Origin: Collinsella phocaeensis
GTDB lineage: Bacteria > Actinomycetota > Coriobacteriia > Coriobacteriales > Coriobacteriaceae
Length of the DNA: 64,000 nucleotides
Direction of reading: 5' to 3'
Assembly (NCBI RefSeq): GCF_900119895.1
Contig: NZ_FQLR01000004.1
Span: 868,001 to 932,000, forward strand
The first letter of the stretch is position 1. Each line of letters begins with the position of its first letter. The translations under genes and the position numbers were made by a program. The notes beneath the pieces were generated by a model, which was given only the letters and a program-made list of their open reading frames with translations, had not been told where the DNA came from and searched no databases. Below are positions 8,667 to 17,138 of the stretch, in pieces.

Positions 8667-10217
8667 ATGGCTAATCGCCACCTTCCTGCACTTCTCGTCA
8701 TCATGGACGGCTTCGGCCTGGCGCCCGCGGGTTCCAACAACGCGGTCAGCGCCGCGAGCACGCCCTTCATCGACGGGCTCTACGAGAAGTACCCCCACAC
8801 CACCTTGGGCGCTTCCGGCGAGGACGTCGGCCTGCCTGACGGCCAGATGGGCAACTCCGAGGTCGGCCACCTCAACATCGGTGCCGGCCGTATCGTCTTC
8901 CAGGAGCTTTCCCGCATCAACAACGCCATCAAGGACGGCTCCCTCAAGACCAACGAGGTCTTCGTCAAGACGATGGACGATGTCGCCTCTGCGGGCAAGA
9001 CGCTGCACCTCATGGGCCTCATGAGCCCCGGCGGCGTGCACTCCATGCAGAGCCACTGCGAGGCGCTCGTCTCCATGGCCGCCGAGCGCGGCGTCAAGAC
9101 CGTCCGCGTCCATTGCTTCATGGACGGCCGCGACGTCGCGCCCCAGTCCGGTGCCGGCTACGTCTCCGAGCTCGCCGCGTTCCTGGCCGACCTTTCCGAG
9201 AAGGCCGGCTGCGACGCCCGCATCGCCACGGTGTCCGGCCGCTATTACGCGATGGACCGCGACAACCGCTGGGAGCGCATCCAGCGCGCCTACGACGTGC
9301 TGGTCCAGCCCTCCGACGCCGACGTCGACGCCGTCGCCGGCATCAAGGCCTATTACGAGACCGATCCGCGCGGCGATGAGTTCGTCGAGCCCTTCGCCTG
9401 CCACAACGAGGGCGTCCGCGAGGGCGACGCCGTCATCTTCTTCAACTTCCGCCCCGACCGCGCCCGTCAGATGACCCGCGCCTTCACCGATGCCGACTTC
9501 GACGGCTTCGAGCGCGAGAAGATCGCCCTGTCGCACTTCGTCACGATGACCGAGTACGACCCGTCCTTCGATGTCGAGGTCGCATTCCCCAAGTCGTTCC
9601 CCGAGAACGTGCTCGCGGACGTCATCGCCGCCAACGGCTTGAAGCAGCTCCACACCGCCGAGACCGAGAAGTACGCGCACGTGACGTTCTTCCTGAACGG
9701 CGGCATCGAGGAGCCCAAGGAGGGCGAGGAGCGCGTGCTCGTCGCTTCGCCCAAGGTCGCGACCTACGATCTCAAGCCCGAGATGAGCGCGCCCGAGGTT
9801 ACCGAGAAGCTCGTCGAGGCCATCAACGAGGATCGTGCCGACTTCTATATCGTTAACTTCGCGAACTGCGACATGGTTGGCCACACCGGCGTCTTCGATG
9901 CCGCCAAAGCCGCCGTCGAGGCTGTCGACCACGCACTCTCGCAGGTCATCCCGGCTATCCAGGCCAAGGGCGGCTTCGCGCTCATCACGGCCGACCATGG
10001 CAACGCCGACCACATGTTCGATGAGGTCGACGGCGTGAAGAAGCCGTTCACCGCGCACACCACCAACCGGGTCCCGTTCATCATCGTGAGCGAGAGCGCC
10101 AAGCTCGTGGGTATCGAGGACGGACGCCTGTCCGACATCGCCCCGACGATGCTTTCGCTCGCGGGCCTCGAGCCCAGCGCGGAGATGACGGGTCGCGTCC
10201 TCGCTGTCGAGGAGTAG
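8667..10217 (+). CDS. gpmI: 2,3-bisphosphoglycerate-independent phosphoglycerate mutase
   Basis: Converts 3-phosphoglycerate to 2-phosphoglycerate through a phosphoserine intermediate with two metal ions (Mn2+ type). The 516-residue length is typical. Visible are VIMDGFGLAP (first metal ligand), the catalytic serine in GNSEVGHLNIGAGR, HCFMDGRDVAP, NFRPDRARQMTRAF, and the C-terminal metal ligands in TADHGNADHMFD and FTAHTTNRVPF. GGGAG precedes the ATG. It is the last glycolytic gene of the cluster and ends at a clear terminator. Confidence 0.97.
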   Translation: MANRHLPALLVIMDGFGLAPAGSNNAVSAASTPFIDGLYEKYPHTTLGASGEDVGLPDGQMGNSEVGHLNIGAGRIVFQELSRINNAIKDGSLKTNEVFVKTMDDVASAGKTLHLMGLMSPGGVHSMQSHCEALVSMAAERGVKTVRVHCFMDGRDVAPQSGAGYVSELAAFLADLSEKAGCDARIATVSGRYYAMDRDNRWERIQRAYDVLVQPSDADVDAVAGIKAYYETDPRGDEFVEPFACHNEGVREGDAVIFFNFRPDRARQMTRAFTDADFDGFEREKIALSHFVTMTEYDPSFDVEVAFPKSFPENVLADVIAANGLKQLHTAETEKYAHVTFFLNGGIEEPKEGEERVLVASPKVATYDLKPEMSAPEVTEKLVEAINEDRADFYIVNFANCDMVGHTGVFDAAKAAVEAVDHALSQVIPAIQAKGGFALITADHGNADHMFDEVDGVKKPFTAHTTNRVPFIIVSESAKLVGIEDGRLSDIAPTMLSLAGLEPSAEMTGRVLAVEE

Positions 10218-10246
10218 CCGCGCCTCTGAATCCAGGTGTTGTCTGG

Positions 10247-10280
10247 CCGCTCGCTCGCGTACCGCTGGCGAGCGGTTTTT
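10247..10280 (+). terminator. Intrinsic terminator of gpmI
   Basis: GCCGCTCGC pairs with GCGAGCGG and runs into TTTTT. Confidence 0.9.
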
Positions 10281-10299
10281 GGCATGTGTCGGCTCAAAG

Positions 10300-10328
10300 T
10301 AGACGCATGTCTAAAAGAGTGCTATGAT
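10300..10328 (+). promoter_or_regulatory. Candidate promoter of the first secG
   Basis: TAGACG (10300-10305) and TATGAT (10323-10328) are 17 bp apart, with TG one base before the -10. The ATG codons at 10324 and 10327 fall inside the -10, so translation must start farther downstream. Confidence 0.6.
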
Positions 10329-10365
10329 GAAATATTGTCTTTTGATTCTCGTGAATGATTTACTC

Positions 10366-10620
10366 GTGGGTCCACTTCAAATTGCCCTGTTCGCCGTTTG
10401 GGCGCTCTCCGGTCTTTTCCTTATCGCGCTTGTGCTGATGCACTCCGGTAAGGGCACCGGCGTTTCCGACATGATCGCTAGCTCGCTGTACAATTCCAGC
10501 GCTGCCACCGGCGTCATGGAGCAGAACCTCGACAAGCTGACGGTCATCGTCGCCGTCGTGTTCTCCGTGTGCGTGGTCTTCTGCATGTCCTTCTTCCCGC
10601 AGGGCATCGTCGGCCTGTAA
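10366..10620 (+). CDS. secG: Preprotein translocase subunit SecG, copy 1
   Basis: Small two-helix subunit of the SecYEG protein export channel. From the GTG at 10366 the 84-residue product aligns end to end with the second SecG at 16344: hydrophobic helix, LMHSGKGTGVSDM loop, SSAATGVMEQNLDKLT, second helix, FFPQGIVGL end. The start is uncertain: upstream in-frame starts at 10324 and 10327 overlap the -10 hexamer, and no candidate has a good Shine-Dalgarno sequence. Position after gpmI is the usual actinobacterial place for secG. The weak translation signals and more AT-rich third positions make this copy look either acquired or in decline. Confidence 0.85.
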   Translation: MGPLQIALFAVWALSGLFLIALVLMHSGKGTGVSDMIASSLYNSSAATGVMEQNLDKLTVIVAVVFSVCVVFCMSFFPQGIVGL

Positions 10621-10673
10621 GGCGCTTGCCCGTAATAGGGGAGAGCGCTCTAATCAAGAGAGTTGTTTTTTAA

Positions 10674-10706
10674 AACTCGTCTCGGTATCGAGGCGGGTTT
10701 TTATTT
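10674..10706 (+). terminator. Intrinsic terminator of the first secG
   Basis: A 10-bp stem (AACTCGTCTC with GAGGCGGGTT, some G-T pairs) and loop GGTATC, followed by TTTTTATTT. Confidence 0.88.
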
Positions 10707-11108
10707 ACATCCTCTATGTGCTTCGCATCGCGCGCTGTTCGATATTTCCTTCTAAGTGCATGGGGAACGGTATTGCTAAATGCTGACCGTAATTGATGCG
10801 ATTTATTACGCAGCCACGCTCGACAACGAATAACTAACTGTCAAGAACAATTCTACTAGTGGAAATACAAAAGCGAATATCTAATTAACTATATACGTTA
10901 ATCCGTTAATATAAGTGCATTAGATGGCGATAACATATACATTAATATGCAAACCGTATGCAAAAAATACAGTTGATTAACGGCTGTCCATCAACTTTTC
11001 TACAAAAATCGTCCACTAAACGATTACAAGATTAAGCTGTGGCGTACGCAAAGGTATGACCAGCCACTGCGCGCTCCAATATCCGCAAGAAGGGATTAGA
11101 GTCGGATA
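10707..11108 (+). promoter_or_regulatory. AT-rich control region upstream of the mannose PTS operon
   Basis: About 400 bp with much lower GC than its surroundings and no coding frame. It holds a GTTGAT..ATCAAC inverted repeat (about 10972-10996) and repeated GTTAAT motifs near 10899-10912. Low GC and lack of genes suggest a promoter/operator region, possibly brought in with the operon. I cannot place the promoter. Confidence 0.5.
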
Positions 11109-11124
11109 AAAGGAGGTTGGAGAA

Positions 11125-12105
11125 TTGGTAGGAATTGTTATCGCTAGTCATGGCGAGCTCGCACCCGGAATCAAGCAGGCGGGCAGCATGGTGTTCGGTG
11201 ACCAGCCCAACGTTGGCGCCGTGTCGCTGATGCCAAGCATGGGTCCTGACGATATCCGTGCCAAGATCGAAGAGTGCATCTCTTCGTTCGACGACCAGGA
11301 TCAGGTTTTGATTTTGGCCGATCTCTGGGGTGGTACCCCGTTCAACCAGGCGAGTGCCGTGCTCGATGGCCATGAGGATTCTTGGGCTATTGTAACCGGT
11401 CTCAATCTGCCTATGTTGATCGAGGCGTATGCATCCCGCATGTCATGCGAGTCCGCGCAGGAAGTTGCCGTCGCGGTTCTCAAGACTGCCCGCGAGGGCG
11501 TTCGCATCAAACCCGAGGAGCTCGAACCCGCAGAGGAGAAGCCCGCTGCAGCCGCCGTCGCCCCCCAGGGTGCAATTCCCGAGGGCACCGTTCTTGGTGA
11601 TGGTCACATCAAGTACGTGCTCTGCCGCATCGACACGCGTTTGCTCCATGGTCAGGTTGCAACCACGTGGACCAAGATGACCGGTCCGGACCGCATCATC
11701 GTGGTCTCCGATGCCGTCGCGCATGATGATTTGCGCAAATCCATGATCGAGCAGGCTGCTCCTCCGGGAGTCAAGGCTCACGTCGTGCCCATCGACAAGA
11801 TGATCGCCGTTTCAAAGGATCCGCGCTTTGGCGCTACCAAGGCGATGCTTCTGTTCGAGAACCCGCAGGATCTCCTGCGTGCCATCGAGGGCGGAGTTGA
11901 CATTAAGAAGGTCAACCTGGGCTCCATGGCCCACTCCGTCGGCAAGGTCGTTGTTTCCAACGCCGTCGCTATGGGCAAGGAAGACGTCGAGACCATCGAG
12001 GCTCTTATCGATAAGGGCATCGAGTTCGACGTCCGCAAGGTTCCGGCAGATTCGCCGGAGTCTATCGACGCCATGCTTAAGAAGGCTAAGGCCGAACTTG
12101 CCTAA
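11125..12105 (+). CDS. manX: PTS mannose-family EIIAB component
   Basis: Cytoplasmic phosphotransfer protein that relays phosphate from HPr to the sugar on EIIC/EIID. The 326 residues comprise an EIIA domain (about 1-135; phospho-His in VIASHGELAPG), an Ala/Pro-rich linker (about 135-160) and an EIIB domain (about 160-326; phospho-His in RIDTRLLHGQVATTW). The start is a TTG at 11125 with a strong AAAGGAGG upstream, giving MVGIVIASHG. The gene is the first of a four-gene operon (EIIAB, EIIC, EIID, ManO). Substrate could be mannose, glucose, glucosamine or another hexose; the sequence does not decide. Confidence 0.93.
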   Translation: MVGIVIASHGELAPGIKQAGSMVFGDQPNVGAVSLMPSMGPDDIRAKIEECISSFDDQDQVLILADLWGGTPFNQASAVLDGHEDSWAIVTGLNLPMLIEAYASRMSCESAQEVAVAVLKTAREGVRIKPEELEPAEEKPAAAAVAPQGAIPEGTVLGDGHIKYVLCRIDTRLLHGQVATTWTKMTGPDRIIVVSDAVAHDDLRKSMIEQAAPPGVKAHVVPIDKMIAVSKDPRFGATKAMLLFENPQDLLRAIEGGVDIKKVNLGSMAHSVGKVVVSNAVAMGKEDVETIEALIDKGIEFDVRKVPADSPESIDAMLKKAKAELA

Positions 12106-12117
12106 AAGGAGGTAGAA

Positions 12118-12930
12118 ATGTCGATTATCACGATTGCACTCATCGTCCTCGTCGCCTTCCTTGCAGGCATGGAGGGCGTTCTGGACGAGTTCCAGTTCCA
12201 TCAGCCCCTGGTGGCGTGCACGCTCATCGGCCTGGTGAGCGGTCATTTGGCCGAGGGCATCATACTCGGCGGCTCCCTGCAGATGATTGCCCTTGGTTGG
12301 GCGAACATCGGTGCCGCGCAAGCGCCGGATGCGGCACTTGCTTCCGTCGCTTCCGCGATCATCATGGTGCTCGCGCTCGACGGCGGTACCGCGAACTCGA
12401 CCGACGCGATCAGCACCTCGATCGCCCTGGCCGTGCCACTGTCCGTCGCAGGCCTGTTCCTTACCATGATCTGCCGCACCATCGCAATCCCCATCGTCCA
12501 TGCTATGGACGCCGCGGCGGAGAAGGGTAACTTCGCCGCTATCGACGGCCTGCAGATCGCCGCTATCGCCCTGCAGGGCATCCGTATCGCCATCCCGGCG
12601 CTCGCGCTGTGCTTCGTTCCCGCTCAGGTCGTTACCGACGCCCTGAACATGATGCCTGCATGGCTCTCCGGCGGCATGGCCGTCGGCGGTGGCATGATCG
12701 CCGCCGTTGGTTACGCCATGGTCATCAACATGATGGCGACCAAGGAGGTCTGGCCGTTCTTCGCGCTTGGCTTCTGCCTCGCCGCCATCAGCCAGCTCAC
12801 GCTGATCGCCCTCGGCGTCATCGGTGTCTCCCTCGCCCTTATCTACCTTGGCCTCAAGGACCTTGCCAAGAACGGTAACGGCGGCGGTTCCGGCGACCCG
12901 CTCGGCGACATCTTGAATGATTACGAGTAG
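12118..12930 (+). CDS. manY: PTS mannose-family EIIC component
   Basis: Integral membrane part of the mannose-type sugar channel. The 270-residue protein is strongly hydrophobic, with the family features FLAGMEGVLDEFQFHQPLVACTL at the N terminus and GGSLQMIALGWANIGAAQAPDAALAS (about 60-85). It starts 12 bp after manX with AAAGGAGG, and manZ follows after 18 bp. The substrate is not defined from sequence. Confidence 0.93.
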   Translation: MSIITIALIVLVAFLAGMEGVLDEFQFHQPLVACTLIGLVSGHLAEGIILGGSLQMIALGWANIGAAQAPDAALASVASAIIMVLALDGGTANSTDAISTSIALAVPLSVAGLFLTMICRTIAIPIVHAMDAAAEKGNFAAIDGLQIAAIALQGIRIAIPALALCFVPAQVVTDALNMMPAWLSGGMAVGGGMIAAVGYAMVINMMATKEVWPFFALGFCLAAISQLTLIALGVIGVSLALIYLGLKDLAKNGNGGGSGDPLGDILNDYE

Positions 12931-12948
12931 GAAAGGGGGACAACGATA

Positions 12949-13866
12949 ATGGCTGAGAAGATTACTCTCTCTAAGAAAGACCGTATGGCCGTTGCCTGGC
13001 GCCACCAATTCCTGCAGGGCTCTTGGAACTACGAGCGTATGCAGAACGGCGGCTGGTGCTATTCCATGGTCCCGGCTATCAAGAAGCTGTACTCCAATAA
13101 GGAGGACCAGGTTGCCGCGCTTAAGCGCCATATGGAGTTCTACAACACGCATCCGTACGTCTCCGCTCCGGTTATCGGCGTTACCCTGGCCCTCGAGGAG
13201 GACCGTGCTAACGGCGCCAAGGTTGAGGACGCCGCGATCCAGGGCGTTAAGGTCGGTATGATGGGCCCGCTGGCCGGCGTCGGCGACCCCGTCTTCTGGT
13301 TCACCCTTCGCCCCATTCTCGGCGCTCTGGGCGCTTCGCTGGCGCTCGGAGGCTCCATCCTGGGTCCGCTGCTGTTCTTCTTCGGCTGGAACATCATCCG
13401 CATGCTGTTCCTCTGGTACACCCAGGAGTTCGGCTACAAGGTTGGTACTGCCATCACCAAGGACCTCTCCGGCGGCCTGTTGGGCAAGATCACCGAGGGC
13501 GCTTCCATCCTCGGTATGTTCATCATCGGATCGCTGGTCCAGCGCTGGGTTTCCATTTCCTTCACCCCGGTCGTTTCCAAGGTCACCCAGCCTGCCGGTG
13601 CCTATATCGACTGGGCCAACCTGCCCGCCGGCACCGATGGTATCCGCGAGGCCCTTACGCAGTTCGCCTCGCTTGGCGCCACCGGCCTTGATGTCATCAA
13701 GACCACCACGCTTCAGGCCAACCTCGACTCCCTCATTCCGGGTCTCGCCGCTGTCTGCCTGACGCTTCTGTGCTGCCAGCTGCTCAAGAAGAAGGTTTCC
13801 CCCATCGTCATCATCCTGTGCCTGTTCGCCGTCGGTATCGGCGGACGCCTGCTCGGCATCATGTAA
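12949..13866 (+). CDS. manZ: PTS mannose-family EIID component
   Basis: Second membrane subunit unique to the mannose PTS family. The 305-residue protein contains the long cytoplasmic N-terminal part (residues 1-110, with WRHQFLQGSWNYERMQNGGW and MEFYNTHPYVSAPVIGVTLA) and the central MMGPLAGVGDPVFWFTLRPI motif typical of EIID, then transmembrane helices to the end. AAAGGGGG precedes the ATG. It is followed by manO after about 175 bp. Confidence 0.93.
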   Translation: MAEKITLSKKDRMAVAWRHQFLQGSWNYERMQNGGWCYSMVPAIKKLYSNKEDQVAALKRHMEFYNTHPYVSAPVIGVTLALEEDRANGAKVEDAAIQGVKVGMMGPLAGVGDPVFWFTLRPILGALGASLALGGSILGPLLFFFGWNIIRMLFLWYTQEFGYKVGTAITKDLSGGLLGKITEGASILGMFIIGSLVQRWVSISFTPVVSKVTQPAGAYIDWANLPAGTDGIREALTQFASLGATGLDVIKTTTLQANLDSLIPGLAAVCLTLLCCQLLKKKVSPIVIILCLFAVGIGGRLLGIM

Positions 13867-14042
13867 GTCCTCGTTCGACGTGCATGTACGGCTTTTCTGG
13901 ACGATGAATCCGATAGCAGCCTGATTCTCGCATTCGCGCCCCGTGTATTCGACTTTGCGTCGCGTGCAAGGGGCGTGCTGTATTCTCTGGTACCTATGTG
14001 GTACGGTTAATTGGTTTCAGCATATCTAATGAGGGGAGTGGG

Positions 14043-14414
14043 ATGGCTCAGTCGCAAAACAGCGTCGTGGACCTTACGATTCCCGCAACGTCCTACCATG
14101 GTCTTGCCACCTACGGCAACGTCATGATCGGCAACAAGGCCTTTGAGTTCTATAACGAGAAGAATCCCGAGGATTTCATTCAGATACCGTGGGAGCAGAT
14201 CGACCACGTAGCGGGCTCCGTCATGTTTGGTGGCAAGTGGATCGCGCGCTTTGCGATCATGACCAAGAACGATGGAGACTTCTCGTTCTCTACCAAGGAC
14301 AACAAGAAGACCCTGCGCGTTATGCGCGCTTATATTCCAGAGGACCATCTGGTGCGGTCGCTGAGCTTCTTCGATGTGGTCAAGCGCGGCTTCTTAAGCT
14401 TGTTCAAGCGGTAG
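14043..14414 (+). CDS. manO: ManO-like DUF956 protein
   Basis: Small protein of the DUF956/ManO family, which is regularly encoded behind mannose PTS operons and thought to modulate them. The 123-residue product shows VDLTIPATSYHGLATYGNVM, EFYNEKNPEDFIQIPWEQID, GSVMFGGKWIARFAI and LVRSLSFFDVVKRGF, all family features. GAGGGGAG before the ATG at 14043 decides the start over upstream in-frame codons. The IS element begins only about 38 bp after its stop. Confidence 0.85.
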   Translation: MAQSQNSVVDLTIPATSYHGLATYGNVMIGNKAFEFYNEKNPEDFIQIPWEQIDHVAGSVMFGGKWIARFAIMTKNDGDFSFSTKDNKKTLRVMRAYIPEDHLVRSLSFFDVVKRGFLSLFKR

Positions 14415-14451
14415 GTAAAGCGCTTGTAAACGCATATTGTTTCTAAATGGT

Positions 14452-15615
14452 TTCTAACAGTCACCCAGATAGGTGATAGGGGAACGCCCCTCACCTGCGG
14501 AACCTCGCTTCGGCCATGAGCAGATGGCGGACCACCCTTGCGATCTTGGGCCACCTCTCGTCGTCGCGCTTGACCCTGAAGAAGTAGACGTAGGGGTTCA
14601 GGTAGGACTGCAGGTTCTCGGGGTCCATTCCGGTGAAGCGCCAGAGTTGGCGCTTATGCCACGAGCACAGGTTGTTCGCCAGCCCCATCGCCTCCAGGTA
14701 CTCCGGGTCCCGCGCGTCCGCCCTGTAGGACTCGTCCGCAAGCACGTTCTCCCTGACGAAGGAGCTATGGGCCCTCTCGCGGCAGTGGACGAGCGTCGCG
14801 CCCTCCGCGACGTGGCCGCCGAGCGCCGCCCTGATGCGGGCGGCGGAGGGCTTGCCGTGCCCGCAGACCACCGCGACGGGCTCCTTGCGGGCGTCGATGC
14901 CCACCGCCATGCACAGCTTCTGCTTGGACAGCCCGCGCCTGCGCGCCCGCCCGTATCCCTTGGAGAGGCCCGTGTCGTCGACGTAAGTCTCGTCGACCCA
15001 GACGCGGCCCCGCAGCACGATGCGGTCCTGGTAGCCGTCGACGGCGGCGAACAGGCGGTGGCGCCACTCCCAGGCGGTGTGGTGGCTGATGCGGCAGGCC
15101 TCCGCGCAGGCGTCGAGCGGCACGGCGAACAGCGCCAGCCTGATGAAGGACACCCAGGTCGCGAGCGGCTTCTTGCAGCCCTCGAGGACCGTGCCGGTCA
15201 GCGACGTGAACCTGGCTGCCGCACGCCGGGCACCTCCACCTCCGCACCCCCGAGGGCTCGAGCCCGTCTCTCCAGGCCGGCGAGGCGCCGCACCGCGGGC
15301 AGGGAGGCGACGGGCGGAACATCTCCGCCGTCTCGGCGAGCGTGCCGAAGCCGGTCTCGCCTCGGAGCCTGCGCTCCTCGACGGCGTCGGACAGGTCCTC
15401 CAGCTCGGCGGGCGTCAGCGACCCGACGAGCCCGGCGTAGGGGTTCGCGTGCTTCATGGCGGGATCGTCCCATCCGCCCGAACGCCCACCCGGAGGGATT
15501 GTCGCCAAGCAAAGATCCGGGTGGGCGCTCGGGCACATTCTCTGTTTGGCACGCATAAGGACAGCGCGGCCCGCGGGGCCGCGCTGTCTATCACCTATCT
15601 GGGTGACTGTTAGAA
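14452..15615 (-). mobile_element. IS1595/ISXO2-like insertion sequence, probably dead
   Basis: A 1164-bp element bounded by perfect 28-bp inverted repeats (14452-14479 and 15588-15615), whose core reads AGTCACCCAGATAGGTGATAG. Each terminal repeat is joined to a hairpin: AGGTGA..TCACCT at the left end (about 14470-14495) and GACAGCGCGGCC/GGCCGCGCTGTC (15560-15588) at the right. No direct target duplication is visible at the flanks (left ..TAAATGGT, right TTGCCTTC..), so the element has probably suffered, or caused, a deletion. It carries one transposase frame on the minus strand, which is frameshifted. Confidence 0.85.
14491..15457 (-). pseudogene. IS1595-family (ISXO2-like) transposase, frameshifted
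   Basis: The N-terminal segment (from ATG 15457) encodes SLTPAELEDLSDAVEERRL and a zinc-ribbon CPRCGASPAW..RRWRCPACG. The reading frame then breaks near 15215-15225, and the rest continues in another frame as RFTSLTGTVLEGCKKPLATW and the DDE-like domain with DETYVDDTGLSKGY, ending FRVKRDDERWPKIARVVRHL. Besides the frameshift, the place where these transposases usually have an aspartate after TLVH reads TLVHCRERAH, so a catalytic acidic residue also appears lost. An intact product would be about 320 residues. Confidence 0.8.
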
Positions 15616-15989
15616 TTGCCTTCATTCTGCCGAAGAGGGACTGCTCCGTGCGTTTCATATCGGTAGCGTGTCAACCTATCGCATCGACGACGATTTCTGT
15701 ATTGCACAGGATGGGCCGCATCTCGCCGTCGGCATCGACATCAACAGCATGGAGTTTCGTGGCCATGGATATGCAGTCCGCGCTCTTCGCCTCCTCATAG
15801 ACTACCTGCTCGAGGCAGGAGAGAGAGCTGTACTGCCAAACGTGGTCCGGTAATGCGCGGATGATCAAGCTGGCTCTCAAGCTCGGTTTCGTTGAGTGCT
15901 GTCGCAAACCCGGCCTACGCGAGGTGCGCGGTCAGCGATACGACGGGTTGACGTTCGTGCTCAAGAGCTCTTGCGCCTTCGACCGTTGA
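15616..15989 (+). pseudogene. GNAT acetyltransferase remnant, 5'-truncated by the IS and frameshifted
   Basis: From the IS end a frame encodes YRIDDDFCIAQDGPHLAVGI and FRGHGYAVRALRLLIDYLLEAGER, the acetyl-CoA-binding part of a GNAT fold (the R-GHGYA pattern). After about 15830 the frame shifts, and NARMIKLALKLGFVECCRK plus the end of the domain follow to a stop at 15987-15989. The first half of the gene is missing and is not found left of the IS. The substrate of the former enzyme is unknown. Confidence 0.75.
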
Positions 15990-16343
15990 GCTGCCACCTC
16001 GCGGCGGGCGGATACGCGCGCATATGTGCGAAGTGGTCCTTTCTCGGGGTGCCAGTCAGTAGCACAACTCGACAAAACTCCCGGATATCGCGAAGTTTTG
16101 TCGAGTCATGCTACCGTTTGCCGTTTGAGCCGTTCAGGGCGAGTGGATGGGGGCAAGAATGAAGGGGCGGCGATGTGGGGCTGGGGAACTTCGGAAGCCG
16201 AGGATCCCAGGCGGCCGAGCCCCGAGGCTGTCGAGGCCATGAGGGCCGCTCGTGACCTCCTCGTTTGGAGTTTCGCTGGGGAGCGGGGGAGTGTGCTACC
16301 ATTACCTCCTGTCCGTCAACACCAATCAAGGAGACGCCAACCT
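15990..16343 (+). other. Region upstream of the second secG, with a long inverted repeat
   Basis: No convincing gene. It contains an inverted repeat with arms of about 21 bp (16059-16079 and 16094-16114; the inner 13 bp, ACTCGACAAAACT/AGTTTTGTCGAGT, are perfect). A short GTG/ATG frame near 16174 lacks recognisable homology. A TACCAT hexamer at 16297-16302 might be the -10 of secG copy 2. Confidence 0.5.
16059..16114. repeat. Imperfect 21-bp inverted repeat upstream of secG copy 2
   Basis: Arms GTAGCA..ACTCGACAAAACT and AGTTTTGTCGAGT..TGCTAC with a 14-base spacer; only two positions per arm fail to match. It could be an operator, a cruciform site or the end of a lost mobile element. Confidence 0.7.
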
Positions 16344-16598
16344 ATGGGTCCGTTCCAGATCATCCTCTTCGCCGTTTGGGCGCTGTCCACGCTCCTGCTC
16401 ATCGCGCTCGTCCTCATGCATTCCGGTAAGGGCACCGGCGTGTCCGACATGATCGCCAGCTCGCTGTACAACTCCAGCGCTGCGACGGGTGTCATGGAGC
16501 AGAACCTCGACAAGCTCACGGTCATCGTCGCGGTCGTCTTCGCCGTGTGCGTCGTGCTCGCCATGTTCTTCTTCCCGCAGGGCATCGTCGGCCTGTAG
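16344..16598 (+). CDS. secG: Preprotein translocase subunit SecG, copy 2
   Basis: An 84-residue SecG, starting MGPFQIILFAVWALS, with the LMHSGKGTGVSDM loop and FFPQGIVGL end. It has a proper Shine-Dalgarno sequence (AAGGAGA) before ATG 16344, unlike the copy at 10366. The two copies share the whole middle of the protein exactly and differ mainly in the two membrane helices. Ending at a good terminator, it is a monocistronic unit. One SecG per cell is the norm, so the second copy is unusual; this is the better-translated one. Confidence 0.93.
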   Translation: MGPFQIILFAVWALSTLLLIALVLMHSGKGTGVSDMIASSLYNSSAATGVMEQNLDKLTVIVAVVFAVCVVLAMFFFPQGIVGL

Positions 16599-16625
16599 GC
16601 CCTATTTTATATTCCAAGCGCTTCG

Positions 16626-16660
16626 GCCCCGTTCGGTTCAGTTCCGGACGGGGCATTTTG
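16626..16660 (+). terminator. Intrinsic terminator of secG copy 2
   Basis: GCCCCGT pairs with ACGGGGC with extra inner pairing, followed by ATTTTG. Confidence 0.82.
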
Positions 16661-17126
16661 CTTGCATGCCTGGCCACCGGCAGCACTCCATGCATCGGTC
16701 AGGCCGACCGTGGGATCGTCTGCTTTCTGTCCGGATCCGTCACGATGCCCTGCGCAACGCTGCCCAACGTTTCTGAAGGGGTCTCCCGTATTTCTTTCGC
16801 GCCTTCTGAATGGACCTTTCCGTTTGCCGGCGAAATCCTACCGTCTGCATCCTGTACGGAACGTTTCCGAATCGTTTCCAAACGGTCACAACGACGAAAG
16901 AATATGCGCAAATATACAGTTCATCGATAGCAATATGCTGCGTTTATAGAGGACACGCTTTCGCAAAATAAAGAAAATGCTGAGTGATAACCAAAATCAG
17001 CACTTTATTATGCACAAGTTGGGTTAAGGTATTGCCTACGCAACGCGCCCGGTGGGCCTGCAGCCTGGGGTCGTCGGCAACCGCTGCGTGCGCTGCCCGC
17101 ACTCCGGGTGGCGTGGTCAATCACCG
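16661..17126 (+). promoter_or_regulatory. Non-coding control region upstream of oppA
   Basis: About 470 bp without a supported gene; GC falls towards its 3' part (16900-17030). It contains three related motifs with CGTTTC: AACGTTTCTGAA (16766-16777), AACGTTTCCGAA (16860-16871) and ATCGTTTCCAAA (16871-16882). A TGCTGA..TCAGCA hairpin lies near 16979-17002. The opp promoter is expected here but I cannot fix it. Confidence 0.45.
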
Positions 17127-17138
17127 AAGGAGGATGGC

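Noticed and set aside
14418-14440. A catabolite-control (cre-like) site after manO
   Set aside because: TTGTAAACGCATATTG fits the consensus only with a mismatch, and no intact gene follows on that side because of the IS.
14491-15457. Programmed frameshifting in the IS transposase
   Set aside because: No slippery heptamer is apparent at the break, IS1595-type transposases are normally single-frame, and a catalytic position also appears lost, so simple decay is likelier.
16174-16343. A possible small gene fused in frame to secG copy 2
   Set aside because: The product before SecG has no recognisable features, and the AAGGAGA plus ATG 16344 match the normal SecG N terminus.
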